From contig JAVGWX010000004.1 in assembly GCA_036924085.1 (NCBI GenBank), forward strand, positions 78,880,941-78,944,940: DNA of 64,000 nt. Reading direction: 5' to 3'. A model generated the notes under the pieces. That model was not told the DNA's origin. It did no database searches and saw nothing but the letters and a program-made list of their open reading frames with translations. The stretch is from Ariolimax columbianus (taxonomy: Eukaryota > Mollusca > Gastropoda > Stylommatophora > Arionidae). Positions 30,570 to 41,810 of this stretch are shown here, in pieces. A program made the position numbers and the translations under genes. Position 1 is the first letter of the stretch. Each line of letters opens with the position of its first letter.

Positions 30570-31240
30570 TGCAATATTAAATGGTTTTCAAATTTGTATC
30601 CCATTTATACTTTTTTAAATTAACCATTTGTGACATATTTACTGACTTAAATAAAACAATCATTTTTCATTTAAGGTAGCCCACATGGGAAAATGTTTTA
30701 AAAGTATCACCAAATTAGGTACAGTTTTCACAATATCCACATCTTACCGAAGGTGCGTGAAGTTTAAAAAGTACCCAAAAATATGATCCAAGTAAGAAAA
30801 TACCACACAATTTAACAAGTAACCCATGATGTCCGTAGAAAATCTTCTTGAAATGAAAAGTAAAATTTATGAACGTTCTCCAAGAAACACATTAAAAATT
30901 GTAGGGAAACTTGTAACGGAAAATGATGCGATTTTTGATTGGTGCAAAGTCGATAAAGTCAGTATGTCGGCTCGTCGATTTTCAGAACAAAATACTCGAG
31001 TCGATGTATCGGTTTCTTGTTGTGAATGAGTTACATTAAGTTGATTTATTAATTTTGGTTTTTTGTGAAAGATGTTTGCCCCTTGTTTGGCAAGCAATTA
31101 TTTTTGGTAATGAGAATCTGTTGATTGTATTGTGATCTTGATTTTTTTTTTATAGTGTGCCGTTGTGGGTTTCTATTATTGTACTGTTTTTCATTCGAAT
31201 AGTTTCTGTACACTTATGTGGCCTTTGATAAAGGGATTTT
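30570..31240. other. no gene recognised
   Basis: The plus ORF 30826-31029 (67 residues, KIYERSPRNTLKIVGKLVTE) has no family I recognise and no splice context. Otherwise nothing. Confidence 0.3.
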
Positions 31241-31525
31241 ATAGTTCTGAGAGATGTTTGTAGCTCTGAGGATTGTTAGTAGTTCTGGGGACTGTTTGTA
31301 GTTCTGAGGGATGTTTGTGGTTCTGAGGACTGTTTGTAGTTCTGAGGGATGTTTGTGGTTCTGAGGACTGTTTGTAGTTCTGAGGACTGTTTGTAGTTAA
31401 GTATAGCCCTGAGGACTTTCTATGTGAGGGTTGTGTAGCCCTGATGACTGTTTGTAGTTAAGTATAGCGGGAGGACTTTGTTTTTGAGGGCTGTGTAGCC
31501 CTGAGGACTGTCTGTAGTCCTGAAA
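31240..31525 (+). repeat. G/T-rich minisatellite
   Basis: Repeats of gttctgaggactgtttgta (about 20 bp) with variants gttctgagggatgtttgt and gccctgaggactg; about 12 units with longer interruptions toward the right. Confidence 0.85.
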
Positions 31526-32080
31526 ATGACCTTATATAGCCAAAAGATCTACTCTTGTGGTTGATGTAGACGTGACTTCTTGTCCTGAACCCTGGTGGGG
31601 TTTGTGTTTGGATTCATAAAATATCAAGGTCATGTCTTCCTTGGGTGGTAGACCCATTTTTAAAATGCATGCTGAAGTTGGATGCTCTTGACTGTTAGGG
31701 GCAGAACACAGTGCACTCCACCCCAGGAAACAAATGAGACAAAAATCTTGTATGTTTGTTAGGTTTTGTGTATGGTTGTTTGTAACCTTGTTGTTTGCAG
31801 ACTTGTTTGTCTGTTCTGTGTACAGTGACCACAAGATTTGACCTCTTGGTTTGTGATGCATCAAGATACAGATTTTATGTACGGCTCTTTCCCTCTCTCC
31901 CTATTACATATTTATCACATGTCATGTTAGTAAGTGGAAGTTTTTGTGGGGATCTTTGGCTGTATTTATTAATGTTTTATTTAAGGTAGTAGTTGTCCTC
32001 AGCCGGGGGATTTTTGGGGTTCGGATTTCAATGTAGGAAATGCTCTTCAGTTTAGTCTGTTAACTTTGTATGGCTGACAT
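31525..32080. other. mostly unassigned
   Basis: 31630-31720 has gcatgctgaagttggatgct and cagaacacagtgcactccac, reminiscent of the SINE-2/rep-3 3' segment. The remainder is not recognised. Confidence 0.3.
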
Positions 32081-32770
32081 CAAAAATTGACACGACTTTC
32101 CCTGCTTTTGCATTATTTTTCAGCGCATTTTACTATGGTTGTTGACTTTGGGAACCTGTAACCTTTTTATTGGTTGTTCTATAGATATGATTTTGTTGTG
32201 TATAGAGACATAAATTAATAAAGAACTTGTTGGTTTTATTGTTTTTGTTGTGTGTGTTAGTTTCTGAGATACAAGGAGAAAAGCTGAAAATGTTGAAAAA
32301 CAGAACAAACATTTAGACTCATCTATTTCAGGATTTGGTGTGTGTCCAGTCAATTTTTGAAAGTGCCACAAAGCACTGTTAGTGTTTTATTTTACAAGAT
32401 CGACATATCTGTTAGTCCACTACAAACATATTTATTACATCTACATAAACAAGCTAAACAGAAAAATCTGTTGCAAAATCTTAACTTCATCACATTCAAT
32501 ATTCAAAAATGGGATAATCTTCAAATCTGAGTGAAAAAGAAAATAAATCGTTTCAGAATTCTCTTTAACAATTCAACAAGTCATTTTCCTGGCTGAAATC
32601 CAAGCGAACAGAAGTTGTCTATTTTTAATTCAAATACCCATAAGTTCAGCTGTTTCTATAGCATAAACCCGGTTGTTTAAACACGATAAACCGGTGACTA
32701 TCCATACCATCACCGTGCAGTGGCGCTGGATGTAAAACTTTGTGTCTGTCGCAGAACAGTGACGCTGGTA
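32080..32770 (+). repeat. rep-4 copy
   Basis: Collinear with 7770-8600: ttttcagcgcattttactat, tagatatgattttgttgtgt, tgtgttagtttctgagatac, tgggataatcttcaaatc and ccggtgactatccatacc. See 7600-8600. Confidence 0.55.
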
Positions 32771-32949
32771 CGGTGAAAGTTTATAAGTAGTTATCAATAT
32801 TTTTTGTTAATACTTTTATTCAAGTTTTGAAATCCATCACCATTGTTTATTGCTATTAAATTTGTAAAAAAATGTATTTGTACTAAAACAGAATAAATAA
32901 GAGATTTTCAATATTGTATGCAAATATTTGTAATGCACCTTAGGAGTCA

Positions 32950-33800
32950 GACACTCGGGGGGATTGACATTCTGACATACACTGAAAGAACGTAAGGACA
33001 TTCTGATATATTGTGAAAATGACATTTTGACATATAGTGAAAAAGGAAAATGACATTTTGACATGTGGTGAAATTGGAAAATGATGTTTTATAATGTGGT
33101 GAAAAAAGGGGAATGACATTCTTATATATGGTGAAATATGGAATGACATTCTGACATATGGTGAAAGGGTGGAATGACATTCTGGCATATGGTGAAAGTG
33201 TGGAATGACATTCTGGCATATGGTGAAAGTGTGGAATGACATTCTGGCATTTGGTGAAAGGATGGAATGACATTCTGGCATATGGTGAAAGGATGGGATG
33301 ACATTCTGGCACATGGTGAAAGTGTGGAATGACATTCTGGCATTTGGTGAAGGGGGGGGGGGGGGGGAAATGACATTCTGGCATATGGTGAAAGGGGGGA
33401 ATGACATTCTGACATGGTGAAAAGGGTGAATGACATTCTGACATGGTGAAAGGGTGGAATGACATTCTGGAATATGCTGAAAGGGGGAATGACATTCTGA
33501 CATATGGTGGAAGTGTGGAATGACATTCTGACACATGGTGAAAGGGTGTAATGACATTCTGACATGGTGCAAAGGGGGAATGACATTCTGACATATGGTG
33601 AAAGGGTGAAATGACATTCTGACATATGGTGAAAGGGAAGAAGGACATTCCGACATTTGATGAAAAGGTGGAATGACATTCTGGCATATGGTGAAAGGGG
33701 GGAATGACATTCTGACATTGTGAAAAGGGGGAATGACATTCTGACAAATGGTGAAAGGAGGGGCATACCATTCTGACACATGATGAAAAGGGAGGATGAC
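32950..33800 (+). repeat. 30-bp minisatellite, about 28 copies
   Basis: Core ggaatgacattctgacatat plus ggtgaaaggg, with ctggcat/ctgacat variants and length changes in the G run, including a 16-G run at 33352-33367. Unit lengths of 27-32 bp let all three minus frames stay partly open (ORFs of 232-303 residues), none credible as protein. Confidence 0.92.
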
Positions 33801-33804
33801 ATAG

Positions 33805-34340
33805 GGTGCAATGAGTGCAAGGGACAATCAAGGTTGAAGGCTGTTGTGCTAGAGTCATTATTGTACCAAGTTTCAGCTTATTGTGAGCTTCCCTGCGCAG
33901 GGGCCAGCTTTAGTGGTGATTCTATGCTTCACTGGGAGCAGAAAGGTGAATACAAATAAATAAATGGGAGACCTTTGACCCACCCTGTAGTTTGAAGTTC
34001 TTTACTGGAATCCTAGAATTCAATCAGGAAGATCAGTGCTTGATGCTAGGTAGTCGAAAGCTATTCTTTTGTTCTGAATATCCATTTGGTCGGACCATAG
34101 TAGGCAACATCCCATGTTTTCTCTGGTTTGCCTTTCGGATAGCCATTAACTTATTAAGTGTATGGGTCGTTTTGTTTCTGCTGCTTACAAGGCCTGGACA
34201 AGTTGTAGCTCTGAGGTATCAAGCCTCCAGACTTTTACCTGTTGACATTTAGCCAAGTAGTTGCCTATGGTAGATGGTGACAGCGTCAGACATGTGTATT
34301 CAGATGTGACTGTATATGGCTGTATAGTCTGATACGAGTA
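33805..34340. other. no gene recognised
   Basis: The plus ORF 33992-34252 (86 residues) is hydrophobic at its C-terminal part but has no homologue I recognise and overlaps no splice-site pair. Confidence 0.3.
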
Positions 34341-34960
34341 CGATAGGCTTTTATCGCACGTGGGGACACTTGGAAGGCATCAGGAATTGAACCATTTTGC
34401 ATTCTGTCCTTGCTTGCTGTTTCTGTCCTCGCCAATGCATACACAGTTTGGGATGGTAGCACACCAGGCTGAGCGGTTCAGAGCAATCAGCTCACAGAAG
34501 GCGGCATCAGTAAGGAAACTATTCAGAGATACTTTCATACGTCCAGTCGAGCACTTGCCTGTTCTGAGCTCACCACACAACAGCTGCTTAGGGACGCGAG
34601 CGGCACACATACAAACAACATGCCCTATCCATCTGATCTGTACTGTCTGCAGCAGTGTTTAGTTTGCCTGACAGCTTTGCCTTGCTAAAGACCAAAGTTC
34701 GGCACTCTATCCTGCCAGTAGATCCTCAGCAGCCTGCAGAGACAGTTTACGCAGAAATAGTTGAGTTTCCTGACATGTCTGCTGTAGAATTTCCATGCTT
34801 CGCAAGCATGTAGAAGGGTGGTTAGCACGATAGAGCATAATCTTGGTGGCAGCACTGATTCCCTGCCAATCCCAAATATTTACTGGTGACGGTAACTGCT
34901 GAGCTGACATTGTGTAATGTCTTACCATAGACCGTTTTCCACCATCAAGTCTTGGAGGTA
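34340..34960 (-). pseudogene. LINE RT C-terminal tail (KQLLCGELRTGK type)
   Basis: Minus strand, in shifting frames: TTLLHACEAWKFYSRHVRKL, NCLCRLLRIYWQDRVPN, then VPKQLLCGELRTGKCSTGR and the end ALNRSAWCATI. This matches the tail TLLYGCE.WT.Y.RH..KL / LR.IL.I.WQD..PD / PK.LLYGEL..GKR..GR of L2-like LINEs. Dead. Confidence 0.8.
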
Positions 34961-34999
34961 TGTCAAAATCAATGGCCAATTTCTTTATCACGCCTTAAA

Positions 35000-35340
35000 A
35001 TTAAAAGCAAATCGAAGCTGCGTTGGTACTGGCGGTTTATGTTATTTTCAACTTTATATAAAGCCCTCCATTTTCTGTTAAAATGCTTCCCATATGCTTG
35101 AGCTCTCTCTCTCGGGCCTGTTTAAATCTGATATTGCTTGTTGCACTCTTAAAATGAATTTGGCTCAGATATATATACCCAACTGTACAGAATGAAAATT
35201 AGAATACAAGACAATAAAGACATTCAACATGTGGGATGTGTATGTGACAAATGGGAAATTATTGTGGCGATTTTGGGGTAAAACATTTGCATTGCTTTGT
35301 TCATTTTTTGGCGGTGTTTATACATATGTATACTGGGAAG
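35000..35340. other. no gene recognised
   Basis: AT-rich, nothing recognised. Confidence 0.3.
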
Positions 35341-35344
35341 CGTA

Positions 35345-35870
35345 ATCAAAGTCAGGTTAAACATACTGATCAAGACCCCCATCTCGGTTTATAGCACATC
35401 CAAGAAGACACCGTTATACTTTTCAAAGTGGCACAGCCACAAGTATATTAAAGAAAGGTCCAGATTATATACCAGGAAATATTTTTTTAGTCATAGAGTG
35501 GTGAATGTTTGAAATGCATTGCCACAGGAAATAGAGGAGGCAGGGTCAATTATTGCATTCAAGAATAGATTTGATGCACATAGGTATTTTTTAGATCAAG
35601 TGAATATAAAATAAACAAGTTGTATACAGACTCTTACAGAGTCTTCTAATCCAATATATTAAGTTAAGTTAAGTCGATCCCCATAGTAGTGAGTGAAACA
35701 CAGATGATGTGAAGCATGGCACAGCCACCTCTAGGACCCTGGTCCATCTTCATCAGCAAACTTGGTATGTGAGGACAGCTACTGCAACCCATCACATTAC
35801 ACCCTGTTCAGGACTCACAAAAAGAGTAAAGTTACTCATTGTAGGCATTCAACAACAACAACCTTCTCAA
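35345..35870 (-). repeat. rep-2 copy split by a LINE-A tail
   Basis: Reverse rep-2 blocks lie at 35345-35410 (catactgatcaagaccccc) and 35680-35870 (catagtagtgagtgaaacac, catcttcatcagcaaactt, aaagagtaaagttactcatt). The LINE-A 3' end at about 35440-35675 (+) lies between them. Confidence 0.7.
35440..35675 (+). mobile_element. LINE-A 3' end
   Basis: agaaaggtccagattatata (KERSRLYTRKYFF), gtcatagagtggtgaatgtt (HRVVNV), ttcaagaatagatttgatgc (FKNRFDA), cagactcttacagagtcttc and a ttaagttaagttaag tail. 5'-truncated. Confidence 0.85.
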
Positions 35871-36042
35871 ACTGAGGACTCATCTCTCATCTGTTCCTTG
35901 CGACATTATTTTTTAGATGAAGTCATGTCTCGTTACTTGTCCAAACCTTGTCAGTTTTCAACATTTCACTACGGACAGTAAGAGTTCCTGTTTACCTACC
36001 AGGTAAGTTATTTTATATCTCACATAATCATATGTTTTATGA

Positions 36043-36735
36043 AAGCAAAGATGCACGAAGATCCCATAAACGCACTGACAACACCAAAACCCATCACTAC
36101 TGTACGAAAACCTACCTGGAGGCAGGATATATTTCCAGAGGTGGTAGAAAATATACCAGAAAAATACTGAGCTTAATGACTTAAGAGCAGCACTCTGCAA
36201 ACTATGCCAGCAGTCCGCACCAAAAAGGGTAGTGGTACAGTGGGTCCCATCACACTGCAACATCCAAGGCAACGAGGAGGCAGACAGACTGGCAAAAGAA
36301 GGTGCAAGACTACCACAAACAGATACTAGTATGACGTACGAAGAGTCAAAACGGCTTATCAAAGCCAGATACATGACCAAATGGCAAACCGAACATACTG
36401 GTTACACCAAAAACGATGCCTATTACCAGTTGAACCGAAGAGAGCAGGTCGTTGTCTTCAGACTTTGCACTGGCCACAATAGACTGAGGTACCACCTATT
36501 CAACAAATTGAAGATAGGGTGTACCGACGAATGCCCGTGCGGTACTGGTAAAATGACCGCTGAACATCTGCTGCAGAACTGCCCGACATACGAGGATCAG
36601 AGAGAGCAGATGTGGCCATCACCAGTGGAACTGCAAGACAAGCTCTATGGCAGTGGCGACAGCCTCAGGATGACCGCCGCTTTTTTCGAAAAAATAATGG
36701 TTACTGTCTGACTGTGTACGAAGAAGAAGAAGAAG
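36043..36735 (+). mobile_element. LINE-B 3' end with internal deletion, 13-bp TSD
   Basis: Flanked by atatgttttatga at 36030-36042 and 36736-36748. It begins with the linker before RNase H (KPITTVRKPTWRQDIFPEVV, then ENIPEKY), jumps straight to ELNDLRAALC in the middle of RNase H, and ends in a gaagaagaagaagaag tail. Relative to 50749-51491 the first half of RNase H is missing. Confidence 0.9.
36232..36711 (+). pseudogene. LINE-B RNase H C-terminus and terminal Cys domain
   Basis: Open frame of 159 residues from mid RNase H: VQWVPSHCNIQGNEEADRLA (last active-site Asp region), KNDAYYQLNRREQVVVFRLC, GHNRLRYHLFNKLKIG, then CPCGTGKMTAEHLLQNCPTY (C-x-C-x7-H-x4-C knuckle) and FFEKIMVTV at the end. 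It is nearly identical in sequence to 50980-51465. The first catalytic residues of RNase H are deleted, so no activity is expected. Confidence 0.85.
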
Positions 36736-36864
36736 ATATGTTTTATGACCTTTTATAAGAGATACAGCATATTCTTCTGTAGAATTTATAAGCAAAAGCT
36801 TATATCCTTCTTCCCATATCAGCAGTTAAAAAATAGACAGCGCTCATAATTTATATAACTTTAC

Positions 36865-36955
36865 TTACACTGAGGTAATTAACTTAACTGTCTTTATACT
36901 GGTTTAGAAGACTCTGCCTAGTCTGTATACAACCAGTGTCATTTACAACTTGATG
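36865..36955 (-). mobile_element. LINE-A 3' terminal fragment
   Basis: aattaacttaactgtcttta, tactggtttagaagactctg and gtctgtatacaaccagtg are the reverse of the LINE-A end. Confidence 0.7.
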
Positions 36956-36959
36956 TTGC

Positions 36960-37145
36960 TTTTTCAGATCACTTTAGCTACAGTCACGCTGTAAATAGGT
37001 ACTTGGAATATGAGCTGGAGAAGGTAAAAACAACAAGGAAGGGAACTGGCACCCCACCTCACATAAGCTGCGGCTTAGTATATGAAGAGTTATCTTCATC
37101 CCTGACGGCAATTGTTGCCATGGGATTTACCTTTACCTAACCCGT
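36960..37145 (+). repeat. SINE core-domain fragment
   Basis: cacgctgtaaataggtactt, gagaaggtaaaaacaacaag, gaactggcaccccacctcac and ttacctttaccta follow the core order seen in SINE-1 (taaatggataccgg, gggaagtaaaagcg, ggctaccgccctcat). No tRNA head found. Confidence 0.5.
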
Positions 37146-37374
37146 TACCAAAGAAATGTCAGGAGTAATATCAGCATGATTAAGTTTCCAACAACAACAG
37201 TGTATATTATTGTGAGAGGAGTGCCTGGTGAAGTATGTTGGATGTCAGCCATCCCTCCAGTGTGGCATGCTTTCAATACTTCAGTAAGGCAGGTTTCTTT
37301 CTTTTGGAAGTGAACTAAAAACATAACCTATAGAGTGTAAGGTGACTGCTTAGGCAAGCAGCCTTTAATCCTCA

Positions 37375-37980
37375 TCCCTAAGTCAATATGTTACACCTGA
37401 TATGAGATGAAGTCTTAGTCAGTATGTTACACCTGACATGAAATGAGGTCTTAGTCAGTATGTTACACCTGACATGAGATGAGGTCTTAGTCAGTATATT
37501 ACACCTGACCCTGATATGAGATGAGGTCTTAGTCAGTATGTTACACCTGACCCTAATATGAGATGAGGTCTTAGTCGGTATGTTTCACCTGACCTTAATA
37601 TGACATGAGGTCTTAGTCAGTGTTTCACCTGACCCTGATATGAGATGTCTTAGTCAGTATGTTACACCTGATATGAGATGAGGTCTTAGTCAGTAAATTT
37701 CACCTAACCCTGATATGAGATGAAGTCTTAGTCACTATGTTTCATCTGACCCTGATATGAGATGTCTTAGTCAGTATGTTTCACCTGATATGATATGAGG
37801 TCTTAGTTAGTATATTACACTTGAGTCTGATATGAGATAAGGTCTTAGCATGTTACACCTTACTGATATGAGATTAAGTCTTAGTCAGCATGTTACACCT
37901 TACTGATATGAGATTAAGTCTTAGTCAGCATGTTACACCTGGCTCTGAATTTGAGATTAAGTCTTAGTATACCTACCGCA
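37375..37980 (+). repeat. minisatellite amplified from the rep-2 end
   Basis: About 16 units of roughly 30-42 bp: aggtcttagtcagtatgtta, cacctgaccctgatatgaga. The unit corresponds to the single ggtcttggtcagtatattg/acctgaccctgat segment at the end of rep-2 copies (for example 38727-38800). Confidence 0.88.
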
Positions 37981-38465
37981 TCTGACCCCTATCTTTCCAC
38001 CCTTAAATATTATTATCTGCAATTCCACTCTCGATGCACACAACAAGATAGGGCTCCACAGGCCGCAAAGCCATCAGATGGAGAGTATTCTACCCTATAG
38101 GTGTTAATTGATCATGACACATAACCATGCATTTTCAACAGTCACTCAAATTTTATATCGTCAGACATGATAAATTATGTTTAGTACGTTAATATTTGAA
38201 ATGTGATACTATGTACACTAACTCCATCATTAATGCCGTTGTTGTTATGTTCATGAAAATCAAAGATTTAATTGAAGCAACGTTAAATTAAAACTGCTTT
38301 TACCACAATTAAATAAGGGGGGGGGGGGGGGGGGGGGTTATTTTTTGGTTTTACTCATGGTCAAAATATTCTTGCACAGTTATTGAATAAATTCCAAAAA
38401 CAACGATTGAGAGAGGAGAATGGGTCCTTATCATTGCTGATTGGGAGAGGAGATTCTGGGTCCTT
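37980..38465. other. intergenic; 21-G run
   Basis: No gene. A run of 21 G at 38317-38337 is the only notable element. Confidence 0.5.
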
Positions 38466-38469
38466 GTGG

Positions 38470-38860
38470 TCAGTTGTTGTTTTAATACCCACAATGAGCA
38501 AGTTTACTCTTTTGTGCACCCTGAAAAGGGTATTAAGTGGTGGGTTGTAGTAGCTTTCCTCGCATCCTGGACATGCTGATGAAGGTGGAATTCGGTTGTG
38601 CTAAGCTTGGCTTCATCTGCATGACGCTCACTACTACAGAGATCACATTGATTCACATCTCGTCAGCCAGACTGCCTTGAAAAACAGCCTGTTTCCAGAG
38701 TACAGTACATGGAAGAGATATAGGCGTCTTGGTCAGTATATTGGACCAAACCCTGATGCAACATCCTGATCAGTATGTTGTGCCTGACTGGGCAAGCGTC
38801 TTAGTTCCCCCTCATGGTCAGTGAAGTGAGAGGTTCCTCATTGCCGCAGGTGAGCTTGGC
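38470..38860 (+). repeat. rep-2 copy, near full length
   Basis: gttgttttaatacccacaat, gagcaagtttactcttttgt, gtagctttcctcgcatcctg, cagactgccttgaaaaacag, tcttggtcagtatattggac and ctgatcagtatgttgtgcct. A useful reference copy without tandem amplification. Confidence 0.8.
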
Positions 38861-39049
38861 AAATGAAGAATCAGTGTCAATTTCAAAAGGCTTCAAAGTG
38901 TGGAGAGAAATCCCTGAGGAGCCTTGTGGTGGTTGGTGTGGCTGGCTGTAGTGTTGCTGGTGTTGGACCTTCTTCTTGTAAATATTGTTTTCCAGTTCAG
39001 TTTTTTTTTTTTTTTAAATTGTCCAATTATGGATTGGCCAATTACCGAA

Positions 39050-39480
39050 CTGTTCTGCTAAGAAACGACATCATTGCACTTGGGGCAGACCCATATGTGT
39101 GCAGTCTCGCTCTACAAATAGCGAGGAGTGTTGATACTAATTGTTCCTGTAGTGCGCTGGTTGTACACACTCCTGCTCTGTCCACTCAGGGCGTCCCCGA
39201 CCCCCTCTGATTTCTGCTAGTTACGTGTATGATTTCAAAACTCTTCAATCTGTGCATTACTGGTCCATCGACTACAGTATTTTCATCAATGAGACGGTCG
39301 TTGACCAACTTCAAACTGTCATCTCTATATATTGTCAATGTGCCCACTGCAGATTTCTCTAAGACCAGGATGCCAATTCTTTCATTCCTGCAAACCCTAG
39401 AATCGCCAGGAAAGTAGATTCACACAAGATCTTGAAGGTTCTAGCTCTCTATGACAGCTATCCACTCATGTCATAGTCAG
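39050..39480 (-). pseudogene. LINE RNase H fragment (inverted relative to 3760-4380)
   Basis: Minus strand: RVCRNERIGILVLEKSAVGT, then LKLVNDRLIDENTVVDGPVM, paralleling GVCGNERLASGVLAVGT and LINAHLLYGDTRVDEH at 4080-4230. Decayed. Confidence 0.6.
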
Positions 39481-39519
39481 CCCTTCTGATTAAGACTCAG
39501 AGATTTTTAAATATTGTTT

Positions 39520-39760
39520 TTTGTTGTTTGCCTTATTTATCCTAATCCCCAGTGCATTGCACTGTAGTTGTTATTTTGCGCCTGTCGGCCCAGTGCAACC
39601 GACTTCGGCATGCATTTTATGTAAGGGTCTGCTTCCTCCTGCATTTTCTAAGGGGTTGCTTCTCAGTGGTAACGGCCGGTGGAGTAATGGGGATCAAATC
39701 CAGCACCTTCGGATTGTGAGCCGTGTCACTAAACCACTAGCCTACGCCGTCCCCTAGAAT
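39520..39760 (-). repeat. SINE-2 copy
   Basis: Reverse strand: gtaggctagtggtttagtga (A box), gtgctggatttgatccccat (B box, slightly decayed) at 39687-39710, then two internal units (gcaggaggaagcagaccctt) and cggttgcactgggccgacag. Confidence 0.8.
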
Positions 39761-39984
39761 CAGAGATGATTATGACACTGATTAAAGAGGTCCCAGGCTA
39801 CCTCAGAGCCAAAGTCACTGTCTCTGTCCCCATTCTCAAACTGAAGGTTGTTGTCATGTATGCATCGCTCCACTCAGCAATGACCCTGCCTCTCACTCTA
39901 ACAGAGAAGCCTCAACTGGCTTTCTTACCATGAAGCACAAATCAGTCACTTTTTGTTTGGTAGTCATCCTCCAAAGGACGAAGT

Positions 39985-40075
39985 GACATTGTGTGGTAGT
40001 TTACAGCATGACTGTGATATCTACGCCTTTTGGCTTGTCACGTCCAATTTCAGATGTCTTTTTTGGGTACAGGTT
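39985..40075 (-). repeat. rep-3 fragment
   Basis: tgtggtagtttacagcatga, ctgtgatatctacgcctttt and gtccaatttcagatgtc parallel the reverse of 42235-42310. Confidence 0.55.
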
Positions 40076-40184
40076 TGACTTCTCACTGTATTTCATATTC
40101 TTTAAGTCAGACTATACCAGAGCAGCCTGTTTCCAGAGCTGTCATTTGTGGGCAAGAACTTCCTTGAAACAAATCCACATTTAC

Positions 40185-40600
40185 GACTTGCATCTTCCCA
40201 GTCCTGCTTCACAGCTCTGAAACCTGGAAATATTCAAACATGACATATCAAGACTAGAGACCTTCACATGCGCAACCAGTGACATATCGTGGGCATCCGA
40301 TGCTATAACAGGTCTCTGCTATAACAGGCATTCACCCAATCTTGGATACAGGGGACCGCTGCCAAGTTTCTTTGTTCGGTCATGTCATACGACTGGACCA
40401 GGAAACCCTGACCCACAAGATACATCTTAGGTTCATTCCTCAGCACCATAAGACTTCCCCCGACCAGATGGAGGCATACAAAAATGGCGTCCTCGCACAG
40501 TACGACTCCAGCAGATAGCAACCTCCACCTCCGTGCTGGACAAGACCAGGAGTGAGTCACAGATCTGGCTGACCCACGCAACGGGTCTCAGATAACCTAA
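40185..40600 (+). pseudogene. LINE RT C-terminal tail (ETWTLLK type)
   Basis: catatcaagactagagacct, tcacatgcgcaaccagtgac, cggtcatgtcatacgactgg, accaggaaaccctgac and cgtactgtgcgagg-reverse blocks parallel 56790-57150 (HMRNQQRILGI, GHVVQLDQETPA, LQQISTSTSTLD). Frameshifted throughout. Confidence 0.7.
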
Positions 40601-40639
40601 TCAAACTTACTAGTATTATTTTCTGTTTCCCCAACAGCG

Positions 40640-40910
40640 TCTTAGTCTTAGTCGACCCGTACTTCTACAGATAGGGATGCACCTGTGCAGATCTCAGCTC
40701 TGGCATGAGCTGGATGTAGTCAGGTGGAGGATTTCTACTCAGCTGCGTTGGGACAAGTGCCACAGTCCATGTAAGAGTCCATCTTAATAGACTCAAACAC
40801 TAGAGCAAAGTAGACAAGCACACATCTTACGACATGTTCTCTGTAGGGCAGTGGTGCTATTCTTGTCTTTGTATTACACAAAGACCCCGGCGGACCACGC
40901 AGGACTCCCC
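40640..40910 (-). repeat. rep-1 copy 3, internally deleted
   Basis: Reverse complement begins at ctttgtgtaatacaaagac near 40900 and ends at gactaagactaag near 40645, but the middle (gacatggcataacac to ggtgcctaacagg) is missing. Confidence 0.75.
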
Positions 40911-41286
40911 AACAATGTAAAATGAGTATATTAATGTGGAATTTGGTAAATGATATTCTAAAGACATGTCTATTTTCCATTTCTGGAATTTTTCCTTCCA
41001 ATTCTACATTAAAACTATTGTTTGTCTGTCCAACATTTTATGTTCTTGTTTCTCTTAGTATTCTTGAAAGCCAATTGTGGTGATTATGATATCATGTTGT
41101 AACAATGTGAATTGTTTATGTAATCTACCAACCTCCACAGGTCGTGGACTTTTACAGTTTTTTGACACATTCAATAAACTTGATCTTAGTCATTGCATTT
41201 GTGCACTTAGTGACTTTTGTCTTTGATTGAGTGGTTGTTTATACAAGCTAGTCTGGCTGGTTTCTCACTTCTTTTTTAGTCACACC
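40910..41286. other. no gene recognised
   Basis: AT-rich sequence between two rep-1 copies of the same orientation. Confidence 0.3.
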
Positions 41287-41655
41287 TAGTCTTAGTTGAT
41301 CTGTACTTCTACAGGGACAGATGCCCTTGTGCAGGTCCCAGCTCTGGCATGAGCTGGATGTAGTAAGGCGAAGGATTTCCTGATTAGCTGACTAGGCTCA
41401 AGCAGCTTATTATTCCGCTGCATTGGGACATGTGCGACAGAGGGTAATAAATCGATGTGCGAGTCCATCTTAATAGATTCAAACACTATAGCAAAGTAAA
41501 CCCACAGCCTGTTATGTGCCATCTATACTGCTCTTAACAAACCACCTAACAATGACCGGTGTTATGCCATGTCATACAGTCACGACTTACGACACACTCT
41601 ATTTGGGGCAGTGGTGCTGTTCTTGTCCTTGTTGTACACAAGGACCCCAGTTGAG
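41287..41655 (-). repeat. rep-1 copy 4
   Basis: Reverse-strand rep-1, with ctagtcttagttgatctgta at its 3' end and caaggaccccagttgagcac at its 5' end. It is followed directly by the LINE-D reading frame. Confidence 0.85.
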
Positions 41656-41810
41656 CACTCGGGACTACAAACCTCATCTACTCCTTGCAAATCCCTAAAA
41701 TATGGAGGAAACTGTACATAGTTGCATTTATATTGCGAAGAAAAGCCCCCAACAGATTCTAAGAAGTTCCGATCGGTGTCGTAAATATGCCACATGTGTA
41801 AGCTTTTTGA

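Noticed and set aside
32940..33858. Three overlapping 232-303 residue minus-strand ORFs (ICQNVIPPFHHMPECHS-type)
   Set aside because: All three frames of one minisatellite are open, which is a property of the repeat unit and not of a gene.
35948..36184. ORF 35948-36184 as a gene
   Set aside because: It crosses the 13-bp TSD boundary at 36042/36043 into LINE-B in a frame other than the element's own.
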